DNA of 64,000 nucleotides from Prinsepia uniflora (Eukaryota > Streptophyta > Magnoliopsida > Rosales > Rosaceae): assembly GCA_032719365.1 (NCBI GenBank), contig CM064872.1, positions 53,248,891-53,312,890 of the forward strand, given 5' to 3'. The notes under the pieces were generated by a model. That model worked only from the letters and a program-made list of their open reading frames with translations. It ran no database searches and was not told the origin of the DNA. Both the position numbers and the translations under genes were made by a program. Below, in pieces: positions 1 through 12,000 of this stretch (position 1 is the first letter of the stretch; every line of letters starts with the position of its first letter).

Positions 1-290
1 GTCCATCTTTGCCACAGGGTGGTGGCGCAGGTCGGGGTGGAGCAGAGCAGGGACGGAGCACAGCTGCAGTTTCTGGGACTGGGAGCACTCGCGGGGGTGG
101 TACTGGAGCGGCTAATGGACAGAGGGGCCGGGGCCGTGGGCGAGCAGTTGGACCACAGGCCCGAGTTTTTGCTGTTACGCAGCAGGAGGCCAGGGCAGCA
201 CCTGGTGTTGTGACAGGTACACTCACGATCTTTGGGCATGATGTTTGTGCTTTAATCGATCCCGGAGCTACTCATTCATTTATATCACGG
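1..290 (+). pseudogene. Chromovirus gag/protease fragment (truncated both ends)
   Basis: An open frame from the window edge region encodes a Gly/Arg-rich linker followed by the start of a retropepsin. It shares short blocks with the full gag-pol at 29165-33598: ARVFAVTQQ, APGVVTGTL and GATHSFIS. The catalytic triplet reads D-P-G here instead of D-A-G. Similarity stops at about 290, where the sequence turns into TIR-element sequence; the frame ends at 302 in that foreign DNA. It would have sat between the CCHC knuckle and reverse transcriptase of a Ty3/gypsy polyprotein. Strand is opposite to the other chromovirus pieces in the window. This is a relic, not a gene. Confidence 0.75.
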
Positions 291-373
291 GACTGGAGGT
301 AGGAGACGACTGTTAGTCGGGTCGGAAAACCCGAGTTGCAGACCCGACTGGAGGTAGGAGACGACTGTTAGTT
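291..373. repeat. Short direct duplication at the gypsy/TIR-element junction
   Basis: The segment gactggaggtaggagacgac occurs at about 291 and again about 56 bp later, flanking an inverted-repeat-like core (gtcgggtc ... gacccgac). It sits exactly where chromovirus sequence stops, so it may record the rearrangement that created the junction. Confidence 0.6.
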
Positions 374-1020
374 GTTATACTTATAAAATTGAAGTTGGTT
401 AAAGTTACAAACACATTGGCTAGCAAAGTTGGTTTGTGTTTTAATATCTATCTGGGGGGTCTTGGGTTCAACCCCTCTTAACCTTCCTGTTTTTTTTTCC
501 ATTTTTTTCAACAAAATGTGGCCTTTTTATTTCATTTTTTGGCCAATTTTATATATCCATTACTTCCAATTTTTTAACAAAGTTTGGTCCTATTTTTTCA
601 TCTTTTTTTTCAATTTAAAATATATTTAAACTTATTTTATCATTTTTCTTACATTGATTTTTTGTATGTTTATTATTATGTTTTTGACTATATTAACATT
701 CAATTATAGTAACTCACTTCAATTTATGTTTACGTTTAAGATTTTATATTATTAGTTATCGGAAAAACCTTATTGTATCATATCATTCATCATATATTAA
801 TTATATCAAAATCATTTTTTAATTTTTATTAGTCTTATATAACCATTATTGGGTACTTAAGTTTTTCCTAAAATTTCATTCCAAATTTCTACCTTTTAGA
901 CTGAATTTACGCCATTTTTGTTGAGCGTAAATGATAACGATATCGATATCGATATTTGGGGCAAGATATCCGTAAATTTGACTAGTAATATATCCGTCAA
1001 TATCGATATTTCAATCCTTG
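291..1020. mobile_element. TIR DNA element, copy 1 (right part only)
   Basis: This stretch matches the second copy at 3645-16047 piece by piece. Shared pieces are a short GC-rich block with acccga(a/g)ttgcagacccg (about 317-347), an AT-rich middle, the block ending ttgggtacttaag (about 850), and the terminal block with repeated GATATC ending ATTTCAATCCTTG at 1020. Its left part is missing and is replaced by the chromovirus fragment. No ORF of note. By eye the two copies are clearly diverged, so this is an old family. Confidence 0.6.
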
Positions 1021-3500
1021 GTTTTAATATGAGGAGGCAGAGAAAATGAGAGACGAGCGGTTGAGTTTGTATGCAGTCGTCACTGATGACTCAATTCGTG
1101 CCATATTGACATGTAGCAGCAAGTAATGAAATATTTTGTGTTAGTGTGTTCAATAATAAGCCTATCCATAATCATGTATATTTTGAATTAATTTATTATT
1201 ATTATTTATATAATTGGTTCTATTTTATCCATGTCTGCATTTAATAGAAATTGTAATAGATTAGTTGACAGACTATATTGTCATTTTTTGAAGGGTTCTG
1301 GGGAGTAATAGCAACATTTGAAAGTTCATATAAGAATCTCGAGGGCAACCCAGATCCACACGATCAAATTAGAGAATTTTAGAAGCTACCGGAGGGATCG
1401 CATAAATCCACACATGAGAGCTGTTCTTCTTATGTCCCAAAAAAAAACCATGACATTTACAATGAAATTCACCTCAATTAGGTGTCAAGTGTTAATAGAA
1501 AATCCATAAGTTTACAAATTAAATCAAATAGAATTTTTTAGTACACCTGTTTGATCCAGGTCGTAATCCGACCTCATCAAGTTCAAAATCCGACAATGGG
1601 CTACTTTTGGGTTTGAAAAAAAGTTAAAAGACCGAAAATACGGATAGAAGCCCAAAGTGGAAAATTTGGCTAAATTATTTAACAGTAAATAATTATAGCT
1701 ACATGTCATCAAAAATTTAATGAAAGGAAATAAATGTGTGAAGACTTTCTACGTAAGGAAACAATTGTAATTAAGGTCAAACACCATGTATGCCCACATC
1801 CATGTATGGAAGAAAAAACATTTCAATCATGAGATAATGTGGCAAAAATTAACATGAAAAGGAGATCAAATCATGTCTCAAATCAAGCGTATCCAACAAT
1901 TATGGAATTAAAGCCAACTTTGGTTAGAATCGTATTAGTTGATGAATCAAAGATAGTCAACATCAATCATCAATCATCAATCATTTGTGAACCCTATAAA
2001 TCCCAAGCTTTGAAGAAGATAAGGGACATCTCCAACACACCACATAACTTGTCTTTTCGCATGCTGTTCAATCCTATCCTAAGAGTAGCATAATATAATT
2101 TCTAGCATAGTTTTTATTTTTCTCATTCTAGTTTCTTTGTCTTTTCATTCTCATATTTACGCATTTTAAATTTCGTACTTGCGTTTCAATTATTTATTTT
2201 ATTCAAAATTTAATTCACGCACTCATAATTAATTTATTTTCTTTATCCAATTTAAATTTTGCACTTGTCTTTATATTCTTTATTTAAAGCAATTTAATTA
2301 TATCGTTATTTCGATTGCACTTAAATTACATCATGTTACTTTCTTGCACTCGTTTTTAATTTAATTTACAGTTCTTTCAATTTATTTACGTTTTATCGTA
2401 TTTACTTCCTACTCTTTTTACTGTCTCCTTTAATTTTTGTTTCACAAACTTTATATCAATTGATTGTTCATTTAAAGTCTTGACTCGAGGTAGTGAAAGA
2501 GTCTAGGCCAAGAAGAGGTTCCTTGCTTGGTGTAACAATCACTTGGTTAGAAGTTAAATTTATGGACGCACAACACACTTTCACCCATTCACATTTCCAT
2601 TCATGTCAATTTGTGGCTTGGTGGTGACACACCTGCACACTTAACAAAAGAAGGACCAAAATCTCTTCGCTGACAGTCATCCGGCCGAAAAAAGGGAAAC
2701 AACACCTAAAATTTATACATATATTTAAAAATGTCAATTTTTTTTTCCAAAGCTTTTAAAATGTCAATTGAATACATATAATTTTTTGCAGATTACAAAA
2801 AAAATTATTAAATTCAGTAATGGATTGCATCTAAATTTTTACATAATGTCTTAAAATCTTAATATATTAAATATATACCCTTATTTCAAATTCATTCCAA
2901 ATCTTTTAAAATCTCATTTTGAATACGACTCTATTTGGATTAAAGGATTTGGAGTTGAATTTGAAAATTACTAAAGGCGGTCTATTCAACTTGACAAGTT
3001 TTCAATTTAATCAAACATCCTTACAACTCGATATTAAAATAAATTGAATCGCCAACAAGTAGGTCATTAATAAAAAAAAAACCTACTCTTTTTAATTTTA
3101 ATTTTTTCTATATTAAAGTTACATATTAGCCCTCAAAACAAACTATTTTCTATAATAGCTAGTAAAGTAGCACTTCTCATGGGAATTCAAAGCCCCAATT
3201 GTGCATATGTAATATTTTTTTTTCCTCAATCACACTTATAATTAGGCTATTTTCAGTCCAAGGGTCTCACATATGATCCACAAGTATTAATGTGTGGTCT
3301 GTAAATGTGGTCTCCATATCATTTCGTGTTATTTATCAAAAAGATAACAAATTATCATGCATTCTAATTAAATCAATATTAGAAAGACTACAATTATAAA
3401 TCACATGCTAATATATATAGGATCCGCCATCCTTGTGTGTGGTACTCTTACTAACATTTTCCTTTAAGTTGACACGTAGCGGCCCACCCCCCAAAGACCT
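1021..3500. other. AT-rich non-coding stretch upstream of the peroxidase
   Basis: No supportable gene. Frames are short and AT-biased. Near 1990-2050 there is a TATA-like cctataaat followed by a leader-like stretch, then about 500 bp of T-rich sequence. Around 2600-2700 there is a short more complex patch. The part nearest 3500 is probably the proximal upstream region of the peroxidase gene. I could not assign the rest to a known element. Confidence 0.5.
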
Positions 3501-3524
3501 GCTGTTAGTTGAAGCCTAAAGATG

Positions 3525-3536
3525 CATATATATAGA
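3525..3536 (+). promoter_or_regulatory. Candidate TATA box of the peroxidase gene
   Basis: GCATATATATAG lies about 110 bp before the left end of the TIR insertion at 3645. With that insertion removed, the site would be roughly 140-150 bp upstream of the peroxidase ATG at 16082, which is a sensible distance for a plant promoter and short 5' UTR. Inferred from position and sequence only. Confidence 0.4.
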
Positions 3537-4059
3537 GATCGATGCATGAGCTAGGTAGGTGCGTATTACTCATCTTGGCCTTGGTTGTGGTGTCGCGCGT
3601 TGTGTTTGGATCTGGGTGCTGCATGCCATAGCCTTGAGTATCAGCAATGATGAAAATATCGACAATATCGCCGATATATCGGTCGATATGTCGGAAATTT
3701 TGGTCGACGGCAAGTAAGAGGGGGGAAAAGAAATTGAGTGAAATATCGAGATTTTTCCTTGTTTTAAGCCCATCGATCTCTTTATTTCATTAAAACGATC
3801 GAGATAGGAACAAATTTCATGAAAATCGGACGTAAAACGATAGAGTTACAATCGGGTCATGCCGCGCGGGTCAAAAAACCCGAATTGCAGACCCGCGCGA
3901 GGAGAAAGAAGACTGTTTTTAAGCCCGTACGTATGCTTTATATATTAGTTGCTTTCTTAAATTTGCAACTTGGCTTGTTAGTTGAGTTGGTGTGGCTGCT
4001 TTTCGTTAAAAGCAATCTTGCAGCCTTCTCCATGGTTTGATCCCCCTTGCGTGCATTTG

Positions 4060-4603
4060 TTTTTTTTTTTATTTTTTTTATTTTTTTCATTTATTCTTTA
4101 TTAATTTGAACTATATTTTCCATTTATTTATTATTTTGAACTATATTTATCAATTTTTCCTTATTTTGAACTATATTTATTATTTTTTCCAATATATCAA
4201 TCCTTTCCAATTTTTTTCATTTATTCTTTATTAATTTGAACTATATTTTCCATTTATTTATTATTTTGAACTATATATATCATTTTTTCATTTTTTGAAC
4301 TATATTTATTATTTTTTCCAATTTTAAATATATCAATCCTTTCCAATTTTAAATAATTTATTCTTTATTAATTTGAACTATATTTTTTATTTATGCCTTA
4401 TTTTGAACTATATTTTTCATTTATTTCTTATTTTGAACTATATTTATCATTTTTTCCTTATTTTGAACTATATTTATCATTTTTTCCAATTTTAAATATA
4501 TCAATCCTTTCCAATTTTAAATATATCAATCATTTTCAATTTTTGAACAAAGATTGACTCTATTTTTTTTTATCCTTTTTCCAATTTTAAATATATTTAC
4601 TAA
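4060..4603. repeat. AT-rich imperfect tandem repeat inside the TIR element
   Basis: About 18 imperfect units built on the core ttattttgaactatattta plus a T-rich spacer. Unit boundaries are loose. Copy 1 of the element (430-720) lacks most of this expansion, so it grew in copy 2. Short ORFs through it are low-complexity noise. Confidence 0.7.
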
Positions 4604-5179
4604 TGTTTGATCCTGAAATGACCAACTCGATGAGACCCGCTGGGGGTTCTAGGACCAGCCGTGTGGTGTCGCGGGCCCGCCGGGGGCGTTGCGATTCGGC
4701 AGGGGTCCTGCAAAACTAGACACCGGTGTGGTGTCGGCCAAAGGGGCTCCGATGCCAAAGTTAGTATCTGAATGCCGAGGGGCAAGTAAATACAGTGCTC
4801 TGGGCCGGTTCTGAGTGTCTTACCTTTGTGAAGGGTTTCGGGGTATTTATAGTAGCCATAACTGTGGTAGGTGGGCTACTGTTACGGGAGCAGGTGGTGC
4901 TTGGTGGCTGGGAGCCGTCTAACAAGCCCTGGATATCCGGAGGAGGCGCCAGCTGGAGTCCCAACCTGCCTCCGTGAGGGAGTTGGTGTGGCAGAGTTGG
5001 TTAGGTGACTGTCGCAGCCAGCTGTCGTCTGTTCACTGTCAGGTGCCGAATGGCGGGTCTGCAGTATGGTGCCGATCGGCGGGCCGTAGGCCGTGAGAGT
5101 GCCGATCAGGCGATCGGTCGGCGGCCTTCCTGTCCTGGTGGGACTTGTGCTAGGGTGGTCGGTCGATATGGTATCAACA
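4604..5179 (-). repeat. 3' LTR of the Tat element
   Basis: 576 bp, TG...CA ends, preceded by target duplication ACTAA. It contains tatttatag near 4848 (minus-strand TATA box). By eye it differs from the 5' LTR at about nine positions. Confidence 0.93.
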
Positions 5180-5662
5180 TAAGTCTCCTAAGTCTTTGAC
5201 TGAGGTGGGGTTCCTCGGTCGAGGACTTGATATGACGGCCGGTACCTGTCGACCGACCAGGGCGGTGCGCCCTGTATCACTAGTAGCCCCCCAAGTCATG
5301 GAGCGAGGAAGTGCACCGTATGTCCGATTTGTAAAGAGGCCCCGTTGCCGAGTTCCGGAAGCGGCCCACCGTAAAGACCGAAAGATCGTGGAGAGGCGGC
5401 CGTGGGGAATGGCGGGGAGACGTCGGTAGTAGTGTGCTTGCCGACAAAGAGAGGAAGCGTGCCGTCGGGAAACATGCCGAGAGGCTCCGGTCGGCAGGTG
5501 GTATGGATGCATACCGGTTAGCGATGTACGTATGTACGTATGTAGTTGAGAATGTACGATATCGATGGGTATACAGTACAAGGTATTCGTAGCCGAAAGG
5601 TGGCCGTATCGGCCTGGCGACCGTCAGATCGGAAGTGCGCATCTCGAGGCGGGCCAGGGGCC
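5180..5662. other. Non-coding strip between 3' LTR and the antisense gene
   Basis: No convincing ORF. In element sense the bases next to the LTR should hold the polypurine tract, but only a weak purine stretch (GACTTAGGAGACTTA on the minus strand) is seen. The strip also holds short tacgtatg repeats near 5525 and probably the upstream promoter region of the antisense gene. Confidence 0.5.
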
Positions 5663-5670
5663 TATAAAAG
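5663..5670 (+). promoter_or_regulatory. TATA box of the antisense gene in the Tat element
   Basis: TATAAAAG in a GC-rich setting, about 30 bp before a likely transcription start near 5695 (cactttttactcag) and 236 bp before the ATG at 5899. It points away from the 3' LTR, so the gene appears to have a promoter independent of the LTRs. Confidence 0.65.
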
Positions 5671-5898
5671 GGGCGAAAGCTTTCTGACTTTTTCACTTTT
5701 TACTCAGAGCATCTTGTGGAGTAATTTCAAGTGCCGACTGAATTGGAGACTGCCGAGCAAGAAGAAGACGCACGTGGAACCAATTCGACCAAGCAAAACT
5801 TTGAAAGGTATAATTCCTGCCGTTCGGCATCTCTGCTCAGCATGTGTTCCGTAGCGTAGGTGCTTAGTTGTAGCTTCTTTTCTTTTGGTAATTTGTAG

Positions 5899-8546
5899 AT
5901 GTCAGAGTCAGAGTCAGACAGTGGATCTGGGGTTAGGTCCCCTCAAGCTTTTGGCGGGGAAACACCGTCCAGTTCGGCAACCGACGTGCCGAGCGGGCGC
6001 AGTGGGTCAACGTCTACTAGTGGGTCCACTAGCAGCACTTCGTCGTCCAGCAGTGGTGACAGCCTGGATGAGGCTCTCAGGTTGCCGCGGAAGGAGGTGA
6101 GGCAGCAGGGCGGGTGCAGCACATCGGGTGCCGATCGGCCAAGTGAGAGGAGGACGTCTCCCCGTACTCCCCCCGTCGCCACCGTCGATTCCGAGGCTGA
6201 GGGTAGCCGGACGGAGACTAGCTCGCCGATGGAACTAGACGCTGACGGCGTGGTGAAGGTGGAGTATGTCGTGGACTACGAGATGAACACCATTCGGTAA
6301 TCCGACCTGGACCGGTTCCGGGAGCTATACAACGTGCCGGCGGAGATTAAGATGACGGTACCCCCGCACAGCAAGAAGCCGAGCAGTCCTCCGGAAGGGT
6401 CGACACTATTTTACGTCGATTGCTTTGAACACGGAGTGAGGCTGCCTCTGCACCCGTGGCTCCAAGATATGATGGCAAGGGCGAACCTGGCCCTGGGGCA
6501 GCTGAACGCCAACGGCTGGATCATCCTGATCAGCCTGTACACGGCGTTCCGACTGGCGGGACTGCCGGAGCCGACCTGGGGACAATTGTGCGCCCTGTAC
6601 CGCTTCAAGAGGCAGACCTACGGGTCGGGGTGGTACCAGATGGAGTGCCTGCAGAAGACGGCCCGGGGTGCCTTCATCACGGATGTGCCGACGTCGCAGA
6701 AGAGCTGGAGGCATCGATTCTGCTGGGTATCGAGGCCGTGGGAAGGGGACGTCAGCGGGGTCCGCTTGAGGATTCCCAGCTACTTCCAGTCTGGAGGTTG
6801 TTGGTCTACCGTTCGGCTAGTGGTCATAAGGCGGCAATTGTGTCTACCGAGGCGGGGACTGATGGTGTTTGTTGTGTTTGCAGGTCCGTCCAAGGAAACA
6901 GTGACAGCAGAGGATTGGGAGGCGTGCAACCTGGTGCGGGAGAAGCTGTCCAACCTGGAACGCAGCCGGTGCGTCCTGAAGTTGCCGTCGAACCTGCTTG
7001 CCGTGGGTCTCATCTCGCCACCTGGTAAGCAGTAGTGTTGAAGTGATAGTGTGTAGGCATGCCGGGGAACTAACAGTTTGTTTTGCAGTGCACCCCCAAG
7101 TGGAACAAGCCGCTCAAAAGAAGATGAGTGAGGCGGTGGCGAAGCATGGCGTGGCTGCCGGGGGCAAGGGCAAGGAGCCGGAGGTGCCCCCCCCCCCCCC
7201 CCCCCCACAGCCGCGGAGGCAGAAAACCGTGGCGGTGAAGCCCAAGGGGACTGGCCGGGAGGAGCCCCAGCAAGGGTCGAGCTCTGGCTGTCGACCAGAT
7301 GGGCTGCCGAAGCAGAGCCGGCCTGAAGCTAGGCAGGGTACGGAGATGAGTCCGGTGCTTGGTCTGAAAAGACCCCTGATCGGCGGGCTGGACCAGGCCC
7401 GGGTGCGCCGGAGGAAGCTAATGGAGGCTCGTCAGAGGCAGTCTCCCCCGGCAGCTGGGGTGTCGGAGAGCGAGAGCGCCGACCGGCGTCGGAGGAGGGA
7501 GGCGGTGCTGAGGGCTCCGGAGGTGCCGAAGGGGCAGGAGAAGGAGAAGGAGAAGGAGAAGGGGGCCCGGAGGGAGATGCCGCCGCCGACGAGGGAGAGG
7601 GCGGTTGTCAGCACTCCTGGCGTGGCGTCCTTGTTTGCCGAACCCCTGGAGACGGGCGAGGTGGTGGGGTCTGCCAAGGCCGGCGATGGCTGGGTGCCGG
7701 TGACACACCACGTGCACAAGACGTTTGCGCCAGTTGCCAATGCCTTCGTGCTGGGGTCGCAGGTAACTCCTGCGGAGATAGGGGAGATCGGCACCGGCTC
7801 GCATCCCGTTCGGTTCGCTGCCGTGCTGGCCGAGCAAGCCCACGTAAGATCGATCGTCCATTATTGTTTGCGTTGGTTTGTTTATTTATTTGTTGTTGTT
7901 GTTTTTTTTTTTTTGCTAAGTGGCATTGTCTCGGCAGTGCTTCGGGCAGACATATGTGGCCCTGCAGAAGGCTGCGCGGCATATGCAGAGGCTAGAGGCC
8001 GAGCAGGGCGCCGCGCGACAGAGGGAGGAAAAGCTGCGTGCCCGGGAGAGGGAGGGCCATGCCGCGCGGAAGCGAGTTGTGGAGTTGAAGGGGGAGCTCA
8101 AGCGGGAGAAGGCCCGTGCGGAGGCGGCAGAGAAGGGGATAGAGGACCGTGAAGAGACGGTGCATGCTTTCTCCCAGCAGCTGAACGAGCAGGAGAGAGC
8201 CATGGGTGAGCTGCAGGGGGAGGTGGACCGGCTTCGTGTCCTGCTATCGGCCGATCGGCAGAAGACCCTGGAGGACTTCATGGCGGACTCGGTGTATGCG
8301 AATCATCTCGACCTGGCGCTTGCCGAAGTGGAAGATGATTGCATACAACGGGTGTTGTACTTCAATCCAGGGGTCCCCCTCAACTTCCCGTGGCTGGATG
8401 AGCCCCCTGTGCTGAGCAAGACTTTCGCCCTGGACGGTCAGCCGTCGAATGCCGAGGGCGAGCGGCCGGCTGGTGCGGAGAAGGCTGCAGAGGCGTCCAC
8501 TGCCGACCAGGCCGAGGAGGCAGACGAGGAGGTGGTGGTAGTTTGA
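5899..8546 (+). CDS. Antisense spliced gene of a Tat retrotransposon (Transposase_28-like plus coiled coil)
   Basis: The gene runs opposite to gag-pol. Splicing inferred from GT-AG sites: 5' UTR intron 5808-5898, introns 6797-6883 (87 nt, optional, frame kept), 7025-7088 (GTAAGC donor) and 7844-7937 (GTAAGA donor). Joined exons 5899-6796, 6884-7024, 7089-7843 and 7938-8546 give 2403 nt, exactly 801 codons, because frames 1, 2 and 3 connect correctly across the junctions. The N-terminus is Ser/acidic. A middle domain (about 6400-6760; motifs LPLHPWL and SWRHRFCWV) resembles the plant 'putative gypsy type transposon' family I recall as Pfam Transposase_28. A basic/proline-rich linker follows, then a long coiled coil (about 7960-8250) and an acidic tail. 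One in-frame TAA at 6298-6300 interrupts it. Role unknown. The domain assignment is from memory of the family. Confidence 0.7.
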
Positions 8547-9081
8547 GGCCGAGGGCCGTGTAGCTTGCTTTTTGTTTCCTTTATTTTTATAGTCCGGGGA
8601 ATGCCCCGTGTAGCATGTAGCTCTGTAGTGAAATCAATGAAAGTTGGACTTTATCTATCACTTTGCATCGTGCGATGGCACTTCGTTTTTTTTTTTTTTT
8701 GAATGAGAACTGCCGATAGGCGAGTACTTGGCGCATATGTGTATGCATGCCGATCCACGGAGTTGTAGATTAGATAAGGACCGAACAGTCATAATCGTGA
8801 ACCCAAACCATAATGGACATACCCACCGAACTAAGATCGTAATAGCGAAAGATAATTGAACTTGACTGTGTGGACCAAGTAAGCTTGTGTCGGTAGGTAA
8901 AGTAGGTGCCGTGTGGGTCACCGGGAGTGCCGATCGGCAATACGGGATAGGCTACTTGTAGTTGAGGACTAGACTAACACTTAGATAAATGAAAGAACAT
9001 TTTGCCGGAAAGGCAAGTTCGACTGGAGATAGCCAAGTCGATTTACAGCAAAGTGTAAAGTAATGTACATGGGGGGTGTTT
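8547..9081. other. 3' UTR of the antisense gene and spacer before pol
   Basis: A polyadenylation-like region (gaaatcaatgaaag, about 8630) lies about 90 bp after the antisense stop. The rest, up to the pol stop on the other strand at 9082, shows no ORF of note. The antisense gene and pol are therefore convergent, tail to tail, with about 530 bp between their stops. Confidence 0.5.
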
Positions 9082-12000
9082 TTAATTATAAAACAACTTG
9101 AGATGATCCGCATGCCACGGGTGTGTAAGCGACCGTCCATCCGTAGTCTGGAGCTCATAAGTGCCTGGACGACAAAGTCGAGTGACCAGGTAGGGGCCCT
9201 CCCACGTGGGCCCGAGGGTCCCATCAGCACGCTCCTTAGTGGCCAGGCTAACCTTGCGAAGGACCCAGTCACCGACCTGGAAACCGCGTCTGTGAACGCG
9301 AGAGTTGTAGTAGTGAGCGGTTCGCTGTTTGTGCGCCATGTTACGGAGATTGGCTTGTTCACGGCTTTCCTCAATGAAGTTGAGATTTTGTGTGAGGAGT
9401 TCCGCATTCTCTTGTGGACCATAGGATAGTACTCGGTAAGAGGTTTCCCCAATTTCCACGGGAACGACAGCTTCAGTCCCGAAAGTCAAGGCGAAGGGTG
9501 TCTCCTGTGTCGATGTCCGGTAGGATGTCCGGTAGGACCAGAGAACATCAGATAGGAGGTCGGACCATTGGCCTTTCGGGGTGTCGTGGAGTCGAGCCTT
9601 GAGGTTGTGTTTGATGAGCTTGTTTACGGCTTCCACCTGTCCGTTAGCCTGTGGATGTGCCACCGAGGCGAAGTAGAGCTGGATGCCATAGGTGTCGCAA
9701 AAGTGTCGGAAACGGACAGAATCGAACTGAGTGCCATTGTTCGTGACGATCGTGTGTGGGATACCAAAGCGACAGATGATGTTCTGGTAAACAAAGCTCT
9801 CGACCTGGGCGGCCGTGATTGTTTTGAGGGGCTTTGCTTCGGCCCACTTAGTGAAATAGTCTACCGCAACGACTGCGTGTTCGACGCCGCCCTTTCCTCG
9901 TGGCATGGGGCCGATGAGGTCCAGCCCCCATTGAGAGAAGGGCCAGGGGCTGAGCATGGGAGTGAGTCGCTCAGCAGGTGAATGAGGTACAGGGGCGCAC
10001 CGTTGGCATGGGACGCATCGTTGAGTGATGGCCATAGAGTCGGCGCGCATGGTGGGCCAATAGTATCCCTGTCGAAAGGCTTTATGTGCTAGGGACCTGG
10101 GTCCGGAGTGGTTGCCGCAGATTCCCTGGTGAATTTCTCGGAGCACCGCAATGCCCCGGTCCGTAGGGAGGCACTTGAGGAGGGGGGGTGTTGAATCCCC
10201 GTCGGTATAAGTGGCCATGCGCCATGGTGTATCGTGCGGACTGGCGTTGGATGCGGCGGGCCTCGTTGCGGTTGGGCGGGAGTTCGGCCATGGTGAGGTA
10301 CCGGACAATGGGGTCCATCCAAGAGGCCTCCTGTGTTGCGACCAGGACTAGTTGCTCGCTTGTGCTCGGGGATGCCAAAAATTCGACGGGAACACGGCGA
10401 CCTATCTTGTCGTCGATGGAGGAGGCCAGGCGGGCCAGGGCATCGACGTGGCTGTTTTCCGACCGTGGTATTTGAATGACCTCGTAGCCGCGGAAGTGGC
10501 GGAGTAGGGACCGCACCTTTGCCAAGTATCGGGTCATGGAGGCGTCTTTGGCATCATAGAGGCTGTTGATTTGTCGGACGACGAGCTGGGAGTCGCTGTA
10601 AACTTGCAGCTGTTGTGCTTGGAGGTCGGTGGCCAACCGGAGGCCAGCAAGAAGGGCTTCATACTCGGCTTCGTTGTTGGAAGCCTGGAACCCAAAACGC
10701 AACGCGTACTCGAGCCGTTCCTGAGTAGGTGTGCTGAGTACGAGGCCGGCGCCAGAGCCAGTATGGCAGGAGGATCCGTCCACGTAGAGAGTCCAAATTG
10801 GTCGGGCGGGGTCCAAGGTGGACGGGGTTGGCGACTTGCAGATAGGAGCGGCGGGTGCCGCAATATTGGGATCCGGAGTGTCGGGCATGTGCTGCGTTGT
10901 GCTGTATGTGAATTCGGAAAGGAAGTCAGCGATGACCTGTCCTTTGACAGCCGGTCTTGGGGCGAATGTGATATCGAACTCACTAAGCTCCACCGCCCAT
11001 TTGACGAGTCGCCCCGAAGCGTCTGGCTTTTGGAGCACCTGGCGAAGGGGTTTGTTAGTAAGGACTAACATGGGATGTGCCTGAAAGTATGGGCGGAGGC
11101 GCCGGGCCGTTACAATGAGGGCAAAGGCCAACTTCTCCAGGTCGTTGTACCGGGTCTCGGCGTCCTGGAACACCTTGCTGACATAGTATACTGGGAACTC
11201 CGCGCCGTCCCGACTGGTGACGAGGACGGAGCTGACAGCAGATGTGGAGACAGAAAGATAGACGGTGAGCCGTTCCCCAGTGGTAGGTCGGTTAAGTAGG
11301 GGCGCGGTGCTCATGTAAGTTTTGAGAGCTTCAAAGGCAGCGTCGCACGTTGCGTCCCAATTGATGTGCCGGCCCTGGGTCTTCATGACCATGAAGAATG
11401 GTAAACACTTGTCCGTCGCCCGGGAGATGAGCCGGGTGAGGGCGGCGATCCGGCCAGTAAGGGTTTGGACTTCCTTGAGTGTGCGCGGGGGCTTCATGTC
11501 CAGGACGGCCTTGATTTTCTCAGGGTTAGCCTCGATTCCCCGTTGGCTGATCATGTAACCGATGAATTTTCCAGAACGGACACCAAAGACGCATTTGGCA
11601 GGGTTGAGCCGCATCTTGTATTGCTTCAGGACCTGGAACATCCTGTGGAGGTTAGGCACGTGCTGGTCGGCCGTCCGGCTCTTGACGAGCATATCATCTA
11701 CGTACACCTCCATGGTCTTGCCAATCTGATCCGCGAACATGAAGTTGACAAGTCGTTGGTAGGTGGCACCGGCGTTCTTGAGCCCGAAGGGCATAACATT
11801 GTAGCAGTAGACTCCCAGATTAGTGCGGAAACTGGTGTGGATCTGGTCGTCGGGGTGCATCCGGATTTGGTTGTAGCCAGAGTACGCATCCATGAAGCTG
11901 AGGAGTTCGTGGCCAGCTGTGGCGTCGACCAAAAGATCGATCTTAGGAAGCGGGAAGCTATCCTTCGGGCAGGCTTTGTTAAGATCCGTGAAGTCGATGC

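Noticed and set aside
1800..2700. Possible endogenous pararetrovirus or LTR promoter/leader
   Set aside because: A TATA-like cctataaat followed by a T-rich leader was suggestive, but no viral or retroelement protein motif or repeat partner is present.
6456..7028. 190-codon plus-strand frame
   Set aside because: Alternative frame of the antisense gene; the frame with LPLHPWL and SWRHRFCWV is the one that splices correctly.
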